Shown piece after piece: positions 13,324 to 20,054 of a stretch of DNA of 33,835 nt; the stretch's first letter is position 1, and every line of letters starts with the position of its first letter. The notes under the pieces are model-generated. The model saw nothing but the letters and a program-made list of their open reading frames with translations. It was not told the origin of the DNA and did not search any database. A program made the translations under genes and the position numbers. The stretch is from a virus: positions 1-33,835 of IMG/VR virus record IMGVR_UViG_3300043395_000705; one strand, given 5' to 3'.

Positions 13324-13550
13324 TCAAAAAGCCATATCGGCTACCAAAGAAAACAGGCCCACTGCCCGAGCGCTTCATCAGCGAGCGTGGCCAGGCCAGG
13401 GACATCTTGGCGGCCTGGGACTACAACAAGGACAAGGCCATGGTGGAGCGCATGCTGGTGGCCAGCGAAAAGATCTATGGCCAGGGATCAGCCGAGCGGA
13501 TCAGGCAGCACATGAAGGACATATACCGTGAGCGCAATGCCCATGATTGA
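13320..13550 (+). CDS. Small basic helical protein upstream of initiator
   Basis: I read this from GTG 13320 (overlapping the previous stop as GTGA), giving 76 residues, MIKKPYRLPKKTGPLPERFI..., rather than from an upstream ATG at 13200 that runs out of frame through the preceding gene. The rest is helical with ERGQARDILAAWDYNKDKAM and ERIRQHMKDIYRERNAHD. It overlaps the initiator gene by 23 bases. It could be a small replication cofactor, such as a helicase-loading partner, but this is only suggested by position. Confidence 0.6.
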   Translation: MIKKPYRLPKKTGPLPERFISERGQARDILAAWDYNKDKAMVERMLVASEKIYGQGSAERIRQHMKDIYRERNAHD

Positions 13551-14553
13551 CAACATCGTGCCCTTCAGCATCCCCAAAAAGCCCAAGGTAAAGCTCAAGG
13601 ATCCGCTTCCAGATCAGCGCAGCCTGGCCGTGATCCCGATCCGGGCATGTACCGACAGACGGCTCACCGAGGCCATGATGCGCACCCTGCTGTTGATTTG
13701 CAGCTACTGCAACCGTGCTGGCATCACCTGGGTTGGCCAGGCCAAGCTGGCCGAACAACTCAAGGTCAGTCAGCAAGCAGTCAGCCGCCAGGTGGTCAAG
13801 TTGACCAAGCTGGGCTACCTAGAAGTGGTCTGGAAGGCCAAGCCAGGCGAGCGCATGAACACATGGCGGGTGATCTTTGACCCGTCAATCAAGGCAGCCG
13901 ATGCCATCAGCATCACATCAACCATCGAGGACACAAGGCCACCAGTCATGCAAAAGATCGACAAGCAAGCCATGGAAGAACCGGTCAGCAGGGCCGGTCA
14001 ACAGAAAATCGCCAAGCTCATGCAGGGCGCTCTCAAGTCAGTCAAACCACAACCAAAGGAGTACACCATGCCATCAGGCAACGACACATTGACAGTCAGG
14101 AAAATGAAGGCCGAGATTGCCAAAAAGCGGCAGTCGAAGGGGACTCACGTACAACCTCCAGATGTTGTACCTCAAACTCCTCAACAGCCTGTGGATAACT
14201 CATTTACTCAAATTGATGAGATACAACCTACAGACCCAAAAATTACAACATCCAGAGGTTGTACAAAACACCGAACAGACTCTAGTCAACAAGTATTTAA
14301 AGATATATTTATTAAAAGAAGTCTAAATGTTTTGAACAACCAAAACGATGAAATGTTGATCGGATACTTGACCGATCTGGACTTCACCGCCGGTCAGGTC
14401 GAGCAGGCGCTTGACGACCTGCTGGCAGCGGCCAGGCGCGAGGGTGTCGAGCCCCCCAAACGGCTGGAGTGGTGGATCAATGCAGTGATCGAGCACCAAT
14501 CCGATGCCACGGCAAGGCACCTGGAAGGCTCAGGAAGCCCTGCAAAACCATGA
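13528..14553 (+). CDS. Replication initiator, lambda O-like
   Basis: The 341-residue protein has an N-terminal winged-helix domain (residues about 38-118: LTEAMMRTLLLICSYCNRAG, AKLAEQLKVSQQAVSRQVVK, GYLEVVWKAKPG), similar to lambda O and RepA-like initiators. A polar low-complexity linker (about 130-270) follows, then a C-terminal helical domain with QVEQALDDLLAAARREG and RLEWWINAVIEHQ. Start GTG 13528 has AAGGA at good spacing; in-frame ATGs at 13537 and 13543 do not. The DNA encoding the linker holds iterons, a DnaA box and an AT-rich run, as in lambda where the origin lies inside gene O. No helicase or polymerase gene is present, so the protein should recruit host replication enzymes. Confidence 0.85.
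   Translation: MSAMPMIDNIVPFSIPKKPKVKLKDPLPDQRSLAVIPIRACTDRRLTEAMMRTLLLICSYCNRAGITWVGQAKLAEQLKVSQQAVSRQVVKLTKLGYLEVVWKAKPGERMNTWRVIFDPSIKAADAISITSTIEDTRPPVMQKIDKQAMEEPVSRAGQQKIAKLMQGALKSVKPQPKEYTMPSGNDTLTVRKMKAEIAKKRQSKGTHVQPPDVVPQTPQQPVDNSFTQIDEIQPTDPKITTSRGCTKHRTDSSQQVFKDIFIKRSLNVLNNQNDEMLIGYLTDLDFTAGQVEQALDDLLAAARREGVEPPKRLEWWINAVIEHQSDATARHLEGSGSPAKP
14149..14170. repeat. Iteron 1, GTACAAC-N8-GTTGTAC
   Basis: Perfect seven-base arms around CTCCAGAT. The same geometry and core (TCCAGA) recur at 14243-14264. Confidence 0.8.
14190..14198 (-). promoter_or_regulatory. DnaA box TTATCCACA
   Basis: The plus strand reads TGTGGATAA, the exact complement of the strong E. coli DnaA box TTATCCACA. 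It lies between the two palindromic iterons, so chance occurrence is less likely. Confidence 0.7.
14243..14264. repeat. Iteron 2, TTACAAC-N8-GTTGTAC
   Basis: Six-base perfect arms (TACAAC/GTTGTA) around ATCCAGAG, with the same eight-base spacer and TCCAGA core as iteron 1. A half copy (TACAACCTACAGA) starts exactly 22 bases upstream, about two helical turns. Confidence 0.8.
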
Positions 14554-14846
14554 GCTGGTACACAGGTAGCATCCCAGCCCTTCAGCGCGTTGTAGGCCGT
14601 TTAAATCGGTCTGTCCAAATCGCAGACGAACGTATGGGTTTTGTACAAGCCCGGCAGATCGAGGCGTGTCCGGCTGCTGGCAGACCGGCGGCCCTATATG
14701 CGCCAGCGTGTGCGCCTGCGATCCGCGCCCGACGACGCGCCCGGAACGCGACCCTTGCCCCCCCACCCCCTACGGTAGCGTCCGGGGGTCAGTCTAAAAT
14801 TTTCCTCACTTTTTCCCGCAAGAGAATTTTCCCCACTTTTCCCTGA
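14550..14846 (+). CDS. Doubtful 98-residue ORF after initiator
   Basis: ATG 14550 overlaps the initiator stop as ATGA, the operon's usual junction. The first 40 residues (MSWYTGSIPALQRVVGRLNR, SVQIADERMGFVQARQIEA) look like a helical protein. The rest is Arg/Pro/Ala-rich and runs through GC-rich intergenic-looking DNA and the direct repeats at 14798-14843, which is atypical of coding sequence. It may be real but shortened or eroded, or only an open frame. Confidence 0.3.
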   Translation: MSWYTGSIPALQRVVGRLNRSVQIADERMGFVQARQIEACPAAGRPAALYAPACAPAIRARRRARNATLAPPPPTVASGGQSKIFLTFSRKRIFPTFP

Positions 14847-14880
14847 TAGACGACAATCAACCAAAAGGAGCTTTAAGTAA
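14554..14880. other. Intergenic region between replication and packaging genes
   Basis: About 330 bases without a secure gene (only the doubtful ORF above). It holds a TTGTACAA palindrome (14641-14648), a very GC-rich block ending in a C7-A-C5 run (from about 14757), a possible GACCC...GGGTC stem (about 14750-14790), and the AT-rich direct repeats at 14798-14843 before the next ribosome site. It is a sensible place for a promoter or a packaging signal, but neither is proven. Confidence 0.5.
14798..14843 (+). repeat. Two imperfect direct repeats AATTTTCCTCACTTTTTCCC
   Basis: Copy 1 spans 14798-14817 and copy 2 (AATTTTCCCCACTTTTCCC) spans 14825-14843; starts are 27 bases apart. They lie 38 bases before the ATG of the SSB-tailed gene. 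Possible protein-binding sites in a promoter or packaging region. Confidence 0.6.
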
Positions 14881-15153
14881 ATGGCCACTAACTATGAGAT
14901 GAGACCCAACAGTGGGTCGCTGTTCAAAAACAAGGACATGAGGCCCGACAAGAAGGATCCCAACTTGGCTGGCAAGATCATGCTGCCTGACGGGACTGTG
15001 CACTGGTTCAAGGGCTGGACGAAGACCACCCAGGCTGGCGAGAAGTGGATCTCTTGTCAGATTGGCGACAGGTGCAAGGAGCAGCCCATGGCCAGCTCGG
15101 TGCCGCCTTTGGGTGCCGCACCGGTTGACAATGATGACGATATACCGTTCTGA
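14881..15153 (+). CDS. Small protein with SSB-like acidic C-terminal tail
   Basis: The 90-residue product has AAAAGGAG upstream of its ATG. Its body (GSLFKNKDMRPDKKDPNLAG, GKIMLPDGTVHWFKGWTKTT, GEKWISCQIGDRC) looks like a compact beta domain related to DUF736-type phage proteins. The last residues, DNDDDIPF, match the C-terminal tip by which bacterial single-stranded DNA-binding proteins recruit partners. It is therefore a candidate DNA-associated factor that docks host replication/repair proteins; a full OB fold is not evident. The stop overlaps the next ATG (TGATG). Confidence 0.7.
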   Translation: MATNYEMRPNSGSLFKNKDMRPDKKDPNLAGKIMLPDGTVHWFKGWTKTTQAGEKWISCQIGDRCKEQPMASSVPPLGAAPVDNDDDIPF

Positions 15154-15602
15154 TGGCCAGGATTAAGCAAAGCCCTGTGATGCCGCCCCTGACCAACTGG
15201 GGCGGGGTGAGGTCGGTGCAGCGCCGGTTGGAGCGCAGCTCGACCTTGCTGGCCAACAAGGAGGCGGTGGCTTATGCGCTGCTGTCCATGGCCAACACCA
15301 AGCTGACTGACATCATGTCCTGGGATGAACAGGGCAATGTCAAGGTCAAGGCCAGCCATGAGATCCCAGAGCATGCGCTGCACGCGATCAAGAACATCCG
15401 GGTGCAGACCAGGAAGGACAAGGATGGCGACACATACAGCACGCTGGAGATCGAGCTCTATGACAAGGTGGGGGTGCTGCGGCTGCTGGCCAAGGCAAGT
15501 GGCTTGCTTGACAACCCTGACAGCGAGGATCGACCGTCTGTGCTTGGCATCAATGTCATGGCACCAGACGTGACTGATGTTGATCCAGATAATTCCAAAT
15601 GA
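15153..15602 (+). CDS. Probable small terminase subunit
   Basis: This 149-residue protein directly precedes the large terminase gene. Its second half (ANTKLTDIMSWDEQGNVKVK, EIPEHALHAIKNIRV, TLEIELYDKVGVLRLLAKAS) matches the C-terminal pattern of Terminase_2-type small subunits, which includes a W-D-E-x-G turn and the LYDKxxAL helix. The N-terminal DNA-binding helix-turn-helix is short or missing. The family match plus position makes the assignment fairly secure. Confidence 0.75.
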   Translation: MARIKQSPVMPPLTNWGGVRSVQRRLERSSTLLANKEAVAYALLSMANTKLTDIMSWDEQGNVKVKASHEIPEHALHAIKNIRVQTRKDKDGDTYSTLEIELYDKVGVLRLLAKASGLLDNPDSEDRPSVLGINVMAPDVTDVDPDNSK

Positions 15603-15646
15603 TTGAACCATGAGTGGCTGGCGCAAAAAACAAATTAAGGATCAAC

Positions 15647-17200
15647 ATGAGCAGAACCAAAGAGACATCAGGCAAGGAGGTGCCCATCACCGGGCTGAAC
15701 CTGGACTTCAGCAAATCGCCGGTGATCTACGACTTCATCCAGAGCAAGGCGTTTGTGCAGGGCGTGATGGGGCCGGTGGGGTCGGGCAAATCATATGGCT
15801 GCGCGGCCAAGATCATGCTCAAGGCGGTGCAACAAAAGCCCAGCCCGATTGATGGCATCAAGTACTCGCGCTGGGCTGTGGTGCGAAACAGCTACCCCAT
15901 GCTCAAGACCACCACCATCAAGACCTGGCTGGATCTGTTCCCTGAGAACACCTTTGGCCCCATGCTTTGGACACCCCCCATCACCCACCACATTCGGCTG
16001 CCTGCGCGTGGGGATGCCGCTGGGATCGACTGCGAGGTGATCTTCCTGGCCCTTGATCAGCCAAAAGACGTGCGCAAGCTGCTTTCGCTGGAGCTCACGG
16101 GTGCCTGGGTCAATGAGGCGCGTGAGCTGCCCAAGGCGGTGATCGACGGGCTGACCCACCGGGTTGGCCGCTACCCCACCAAGCGCGATGGCGGTGCCTC
16201 ATGGCATGGGATCTGGATGGACACCAACCCCATGGATGATGACCACTGGTGGCACAACATGGCCGAGAAGGAGAAGATGACCGGCCCCTATGCCTGGAAG
16301 TTTTTTAAGCAGCCTGGTGGCGTGGTGCCGGTCGATGTCGAAGACCTGCCCGAGATGCCCGAGGCCCAAGACCACATATACAGCGCTGGCAAGTGGTGGA
16401 AGCTCAACCCTCGCGCTGAGAACATCAACAACTTGCCCGGCGGCTACTACCAGCAAATGCTGCTTGGCAAAAATCTGGACTGGATTCGCTGCTATGCCGG
16501 CGGCGAGTACACCTATGTGCAAGAGGGTAGGCCCGTCTGGCCAGAATACGAGGACAGCTCGATGTCTGGTGACGTGGAAGTGAGCAAAGATGTGCCCATC
16601 CAGGTCGGACTGGACTTCGGATTGACCCCGGCAGCCACCATTGGCCAGCGTTTGCCCAACGGGAGATGGCAGATCTTGCAAGAAATCGTGACCTTCGACA
16701 TGGGGCTGGAGCGTTTTGGCCAGCAATTGCTCGCCGAGCTCAATTCCAGGTACCCAAACCACCAGGTGATGATCTGGGGCGACCCGGCAGGCATGGCCAG
16801 GGATGCGATTTATGAGGTCACAGCCTTTGATTTCCTGCGAACCCTGGGGTTGAAGGCCCAGCCAACGGCCAGCAACGACTTCAAGGTGCGCCGCGAGGCC
16901 TCTGCAGCCCCCATGCAGCGCCTGATCAACGGCAAGCCGGGGCTGATTGTCAACCGCGAGTGCAAGCTGCTGCGCAAAGCCCTGGGCGGCGGCTACCATT
17001 TCAAGCGGGTGGCCGTGGGTGCTGGCCAGGAGCGCTTCAGAGATGCCCCAAACAAGAACGAACACTCACACATTGGCGACAGTTTTGGGTACCTGATGCT
17101 GGGTGGCGGCGAGTACAACCGCATGACCCGCACAAACAGCTACGGTGCCAGGCCGCCTGGCCAAATGAACGCCAATACCGACTTTGACGTGTTCGCATAG
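15647..17200 (+). CDS. Terminase large subunit
   Basis: A 517-residue DNA packaging motor. Residues 42-49 (GPVGSGKS) form the Walker A ATP-binding loop; ELTGAWVNEARELP carries the Walker B-like strand and catalytic Glu. The C-terminal nuclease shows the three acid sites in VGLDFGLTPA, IWGDPAG and HSHIGDSFGYL. I chose ATG 15647 because AAGGA lies five bases upstream; a GTG at 15614 would add 11 residues without a ribosome site. It follows the small subunit with a 44-base gap. Its closest type is the Terminase_6C group of T7-like and BPP-1-like phages. Confidence 0.95.
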   Translation: MSRTKETSGKEVPITGLNLDFSKSPVIYDFIQSKAFVQGVMGPVGSGKSYGCAAKIMLKAVQQKPSPIDGIKYSRWAVVRNSYPMLKTTTIKTWLDLFPENTFGPMLWTPPITHHIRLPARGDAAGIDCEVIFLALDQPKDVRKLLSLELTGAWVNEARELPKAVIDGLTHRVGRYPTKRDGGASWHGIWMDTNPMDDDHWWHNMAEKEKMTGPYAWKFFKQPGGVVPVDVEDLPEMPEAQDHIYSAGKWWKLNPRAENINNLPGGYYQQMLLGKNLDWIRCYAGGEYTYVQEGRPVWPEYEDSSMSGDVEVSKDVPIQVGLDFGLTPAATIGQRLPNGRWQILQEIVTFDMGLERFGQQLLAELNSRYPNHQVMIWGDPAGMARDAIYEVTAFDFLRTLGLKAQPTASNDFKVRREASAAPMQRLINGKPGLIVNRECKLLRKALGGGYHFKRVAVGAGQERFRDAPNKNEHSHIGDSFGYLMLGGGEYNRMTRTNSYGARPPGQMNANTDFDVFA

Positions 17201-17204
17201 GCCT

Positions 17205-17222
17205 ATATCTGCTTGATATACA
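17205..17222 (+). promoter_or_regulatory. Operator copy 2, ATATCT-N3-TGATATACA
   Basis: Identical to the 11104 site except for three central bases. Here TATATC/GATATA arms form a perfect six-base inverted repeat with a five-base spacer. It lies five bases after the terminase stop and directly upstream of the -35 of the promoter at 17228, a position where a bound protein could activate or block. Confidence 0.65.
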
Positions 17223-17227
17223 GCCCA

Positions 17228-17255
17228 TTGCGTGATGCCCAAAGCCCAATAGAAT
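17228..17255 (+). promoter_or_regulatory. Promoter TTGCGT-N16-TAGAAT
   Basis: A -35-like TTGCGT (17228-17233), 16-base spacer, and TAGAAT (17250-17255, five of six consensus). The same design (TTGCGC-N16-TACAAT) precedes the capsid gene at 22764. The first gene starts at 17283, so the leader would be about 20 bases. Confidence 0.55.
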
Positions 17256-17282
17256 CCCTTGCATGACAACTGTGGGGTGACC

Positions 17283-18182
17283 ATGAAAGAACGCAACAAA
17301 CGCATGATGATCGACAAATCGATGAGCGGTGATCTTGAGGTGGCCATGGACAAAGCGGCTAAAAAGGGGCGCGGCACTGATGACATGGTTGGCCACCTGA
17401 CCAAGGGCGAGGTCATCATCCCCGCCCAGATCATGTCTGACCCCAAAAACAAGCAGATGATCGCCGACTTGTTCAAAAACTCTGGCGGCAACCTGGATGA
17501 GTTCACGGTTGGCCATGAAAAGAACAAGATCAACCCAGAAACTGGCCAACCTGAGTTTGTCTGGTGGGTGCCATTGGTGGCTGCTGCTGCGACTGTCTAC
17601 TCTGTAAGCGAATCGAGAAAGGCTGCTTCTGAATCCCGTGATCAAGCCAGGCGAGCACAGGCAGAGTCCATGGAGCAGGCGCGTTTGGCACGCGAATCCG
17701 CAGCCGCCGAAGCCCAGAAGTCACGCGAGGTGGCCATCGAGGCGGCGCGCTTGGCCAGAGAACAGTCTGCCGCTGAGTCACAAAAGAACCGCGAGCTGCA
17801 GGCCGCTTCCCTGGAGCAGCAAAAGGCAGATGCTGCGGCCCGGCTCCAGCAAACCCAGTTGACCGCCGACGAGCAACGCAAGCTCATGGAGAACCTGACC
17901 GCCCAGCAAAGCCAGGCTGCGGAGGCCGCCAAGGTGCAGCTCGCCGAGCAGCAAAAGCAATACCAAGAGCAGAAGATCTCGATGGAAAAAGCAGCCGCCG
18001 ACCAGGCCGCAGCGCTGGAAGCCGAGCGTCGCAAGATCGCCCAGCGCGAGTCATCTCAGATGACGGCTCGCCGCCGCAGTGGCCGCCGAGCTCTCTTGTC
18101 AGAAACCAGGCTGACACCAGAAACAGGCCTCGCTGGCATGGGCATGGAAGATCAGCAAGTCACATCCCTGCGTGGGTACTGA
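17283..18182 (+). CDS. Coiled-coil virion protein A (paralogue of the next gene)
   Basis: From ATG 17283 (GGGGTGA upstream; a TTG at 17259 is unlikely) this encodes 299 residues. Residues about 20-85 contain KGRGTDDMVGHLTKGEVIIP and NKINPETGQPEFVW, a small N-terminal domain repeated in the next gene. A membrane-like stretch (PLVAAAATVYSVS) and a very long Ala/Glu/Gln/Arg coiled coil (about 105-260) follow, ending with RRRSGRRALLSETRLTPETG. Similar proteins lie between terminase and portal in other T7-like aquatic phages. A structural or internal-core role is likely but not proven. Confidence 0.75.
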   Translation: MKERNKRMMIDKSMSGDLEVAMDKAAKKGRGTDDMVGHLTKGEVIIPAQIMSDPKNKQMIADLFKNSGGNLDEFTVGHEKNKINPETGQPEFVWWVPLVAAAATVYSVSESRKAASESRDQARRAQAESMEQARLARESAAAEAQKSREVAIEAARLAREQSAAESQKNRELQAASLEQQKADAAARLQQTQLTADEQRKLMENLTAQQSQAAEAAKVQLAEQQKQYQEQKISMEKAAADQAAALEAERRKIAQRESSQMTARRRSGRRALLSETRLTPETGLAGMGMEDQQVTSLRGY

Positions 18183-18183
18183 T

Positions 18184-18963
18184 ATGCCAGACAAACGTGC
18201 AATAAAAAAAGCGGTTGAGCTATTGCGCAAACATGGGCGCGGTGGCGACACCATACTTGCCCACATCAACCCCGAAGAGGCTGCAGCACTGAAGGCGATG
18301 GGTGGCTCTGGCCAACCAAATCCAGTGACTGGTCTTCCAGAGTTCATCAACATCACAGATGAAGGTGGGAACCTCATTTCTTCTGGCGGTGCCATATCCA
18401 AAGAGGCCATCAACCTTGAAGAAAAAGCGCTTGATGCTGAAACGCAACGCTACATTGACGAGCAAAAGGCGCTGGCAGAGCAAGAGCGCATAGCCTTTGA
18501 GAATGAGCAAAGAGCATATGCCGCGCAGACAGAGGCGCAGCGCCTGGCCGATCAGGAGGCATTTGCCAAAGCACAGGCTGAGATCGAGGCAATTGCGCAG
18601 AAAGAGCGCGATGTCATCACCAGGCAGGCCGCCGAGTATGACGCGCAGCAAAAGCGGATGCAAGAAGAGGCCGCTGCAGAGGCAGCGCGGTTGAAGGCCG
18701 AGCAGGCAGCGCTTGAACAGCAGCGCGTTGAAGCCGAGCAGCAAGCGACCCTGGTCAGGGAAAGAGCACGCACCGAGTTTGAAGGTGTGCAACGTGAAGC
18801 GGCAGAGCGCGAGGCCAGCCGCAAACGTGCTGCCAGATCATCAACGGCCAGGCCACTGCTTATGGGGACTGCAACAGAGACCGGCCCACAAGCGCTGGGC
18901 TATGGCGGTGGCATGGGCGCTGGCGGCTCGCTTGGTACAACACAAACACTGGGAGTTGGATGA
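18184..18963 (+). CDS. Coiled-coil virion protein B (paralogue of the previous gene)
   Basis: This 259-residue protein starts one base after the previous stop. It repeats the layout of its neighbour: an N-terminal domain with HGRGGDTILAHINPEEAAAL and GGSGQPNPVTGLPEFI, a long Ala/Glu/Gln coiled coil (about 80-225), and a short Arg-rich end followed by RPLLMGTATETG. The glycine-rich last 30 residues differ. Tandem duplication followed by divergence is the simplest explanation. It lacks the membrane-like segment of protein A. Probably a head or internal virion protein. Stop overlaps the next ATG (TGATG). Confidence 0.75.
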   Translation: MPDKRAIKKAVELLRKHGRGGDTILAHINPEEAAALKAMGGSGQPNPVTGLPEFINITDEGGNLISSGGAISKEAINLEEKALDAETQRYIDEQKALAEQERIAFENEQRAYAAQTEAQRLADQEAFAKAQAEIEAIAQKERDVITRQAAEYDAQQKRMQEEAAAEAARLKAEQAALEQQRVEAEQQATLVRERARTEFEGVQREAAEREASRKRAARSSTARPLLMGTATETGPQALGYGGGMGAGGSLGTTQTLGVG

Positions 18964-19121
18964 TGGAAATGAAAGACAAGATGCAGCAAAAGGTGGCCAA
19001 GGTCATGCGCGAGTACAAGGCTGGCAAGCTCAAAAGCTCAAGTGGCGACAAAGTCACCAACCAGAAGCAGGCCGTGGCCATCGCAATGAGCGAGGCAAAC
19101 CAGCTCAAGAAGGGTAAATGA
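18963..19121 (+). CDS. 52-residue lysine-rich protein (DUF6496-like)
   Basis: MEMKDKMQQKVAKVMREYKA followed by GKLKSSSGDKVTNQKQAVAI and AMSEA is the pattern of DUF6496-type small basic proteins seen in phages and some bacteria (name from memory). Basic helical protein; possibly DNA-condensing or virion-associated. ATGA and TGATG junctions on both sides support the gene. Too short for ordinary length filters. Confidence 0.75.
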   Translation: MEMKDKMQQKVAKVMREYKAGKLKSSSGDKVTNQKQAVAIAMSEANQLKKGK

Positions 19122-19576
19122 TGGCAACCCGCCGCAACATGATCGAAGATGTTGAGGTTGAAGAGGAGGTCTATGCCTGCCCAATCGCAACCCGCGACTT
19201 GAAGGCAAACCTCAAGGCTCGCAACTTCGCATTTGAGAACTACGGCTATGGCCCGGCCAATCCCAACGACACAAAAAACAATCGTGGGTTTTGGCTGAAG
19301 AAAGCCACCATGCTCAACACCAGCGTGATTGAGGCCATGGGCATGCGCTGCGGCAATTGCGCGGCATTCATTCAAACCAGCCAGATGCTGGACTGCATCA
19401 AGGCTGGCATCGAGGCCAAAGATCCACGGCAAGAAGCTGGATACGATGAAGACGTGGTCGAGGCTGCTGGCCTGGGCTACTGCGAGCTGCTGCACTTCAA
19501 GTGCGCCGACACGCGCACCTGTGACGCATGGCTGGTCGGAGGCCCAATCACCGACAAAAGCGAGGAGGACGATTGA
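19118..19576 (+). CDS. Cysteine-rich phage protein, possible metal or Fe-S site
   Basis: A 152-residue product (ATG 19118 or the adjacent ATG 19121). The C-terminal half has clustered cysteines: MRCGNCAAF, LDCIKAG, GYCELLHFKC and RTCDAW, six in total, in an order reminiscent of small iron-sulfur (HiPIP-like) or zinc-binding domains. The N-terminal half is acidic with an FENYGYGPANP segment. It lies among head-protein genes between coiled-coil proteins and portal, so it may be a virion component. Metal binding is inferred from cysteine spacing only. Confidence 0.7.
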   Translation: MMATRRNMIEDVEVEEEVYACPIATRDLKANLKARNFAFENYGYGPANPNDTKNNRGFWLKKATMLNTSVIEAMGMRCGNCAAFIQTSQMLDCIKAGIEAKDPRQEAGYDEDVVEAAGLGYCELLHFKCADTRTCDAWLVGGPITDKSEEDD

Positions 19577-19734
19577 TGAAAGAAGTCTGGGACAAGCCAC
19601 GTCCAAAGGATCTGGGCAAACCAAAGGAGCTGACCTCCGCGCAGAAAGCAAACGCCATGCGCCAGGCCAGGAATGCTGGCCGCCCCTACCCCAACCTGGT
19701 TGACAACATGAACGCCGCAAAGGGTAAGAAGTGA
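19576..19734 (+). CDS. Small basic protein in head gene cluster
   Basis: A 52-residue protein starting at ATG 19576 in a TGATG overlap; the longer frame upstream is out-of-frame readthrough of the Cys-rich gene. The sequence DLGKPKELTSAQKANAMRQA and GRPYPNLVDNMNAAKGKK is a pattern that recurs beside DUF6321 genes in aquatic phage genomes. Lys/Arg-rich; no known function. The GTG of the next gene overlaps its stop. Confidence 0.7.
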   Translation: MKEVWDKPRPKDLGKPKELTSAQKANAMRQARNAGRPYPNLVDNMNAAKGKK

Positions 19735-20054
19735 GCAAGTACGAAGACCCCAAGGGCGGTCTCACTGAGGCTGGGCGACGCAAGTTTGAGAGCTCTGGAG
19801 AGAGCAAGAACCTGCAGCCTGGCGTTAAGGAGTCGAGCCCCACGGGTGATCGAGCCCGTCGCAAGGGGTCGTTTTTGACGCGCTTCTACACCAACCCAAG
19901 CGGCCCATTGGTCAACGACAAAGGCGAGCCAACCAGGCTGGCGCTGGCCGCCAATGCATGGGGCGAGCCCGTGCCGCGCACCGCATCTGCGGCTGCCAGG
20001 CTGGCCGCAAAGGGTCGCAACCTGATCGAGAAGTACAAGCTGGAGAAAGACTGA
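19731..20054 (+). CDS. DUF6321-like phage protein
   Basis: A 107-residue product from GTG 19731. Conserved blocks are GGLTEAGRRKFE, LQPGVKE, RRKGSFLTRFYTNPSGPLVN and KGEPTRLALAANAWGEPVP, which I recognise as DUF6321 (from memory). It is widespread in marine and freshwater phages, usually close to the portal gene; function unknown. Its stop overlaps the portal ATG (TGATG). Confidence 0.8.
   Translation: MSKYEDPKGGLTEAGRRKFESSGESKNLQPGVKESSPTGDRARRKGSFLTRFYTNPSGPLVNDKGEPTRLALAANAWGEPVPRTASAAARLAAKGRNLIEKYKLEKD

Larger units (their letters stand above)
14149..14340 (+). other. Probable replication origin inside the initiator gene
   Basis: In order: a 22-bp palindromic iteron (14149-14170), a perfect E. 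coli-type DnaA box (14190-14198), a half iteron (TACAACCTACAGA, 14222-14234), a second palindromic iteron (14243-14264), and an AT-rich stretch (about 14290-14335) suitable for strand opening. All sit in the linker-coding part of the initiator gene. This is the layout of lambda ori within O: iterons, then AT-rich unwinding element. Confidence 0.75.

Noticed and set aside
14641-14648. TTGTACAA palindrome as further iteron
   Set aside because: Lacks the eight-base spacer and TCCAGA core of the origin iterons.
15610-15852. 80-residue plus ORF starting before the terminase
   Set aside because: Overlaps the Walker A region out of frame with low-complexity product; the terminase start has the ribosome site.
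16199-17065. 288-residue minus-strand ORF
   Set aside because: Shadow of the terminase nuclease domain; composition not protein-like.
18860-19864. 334-residue minus-strand ORF
   Set aside because: Antiparallel shadow of five well-supported small genes with overlap junctions.
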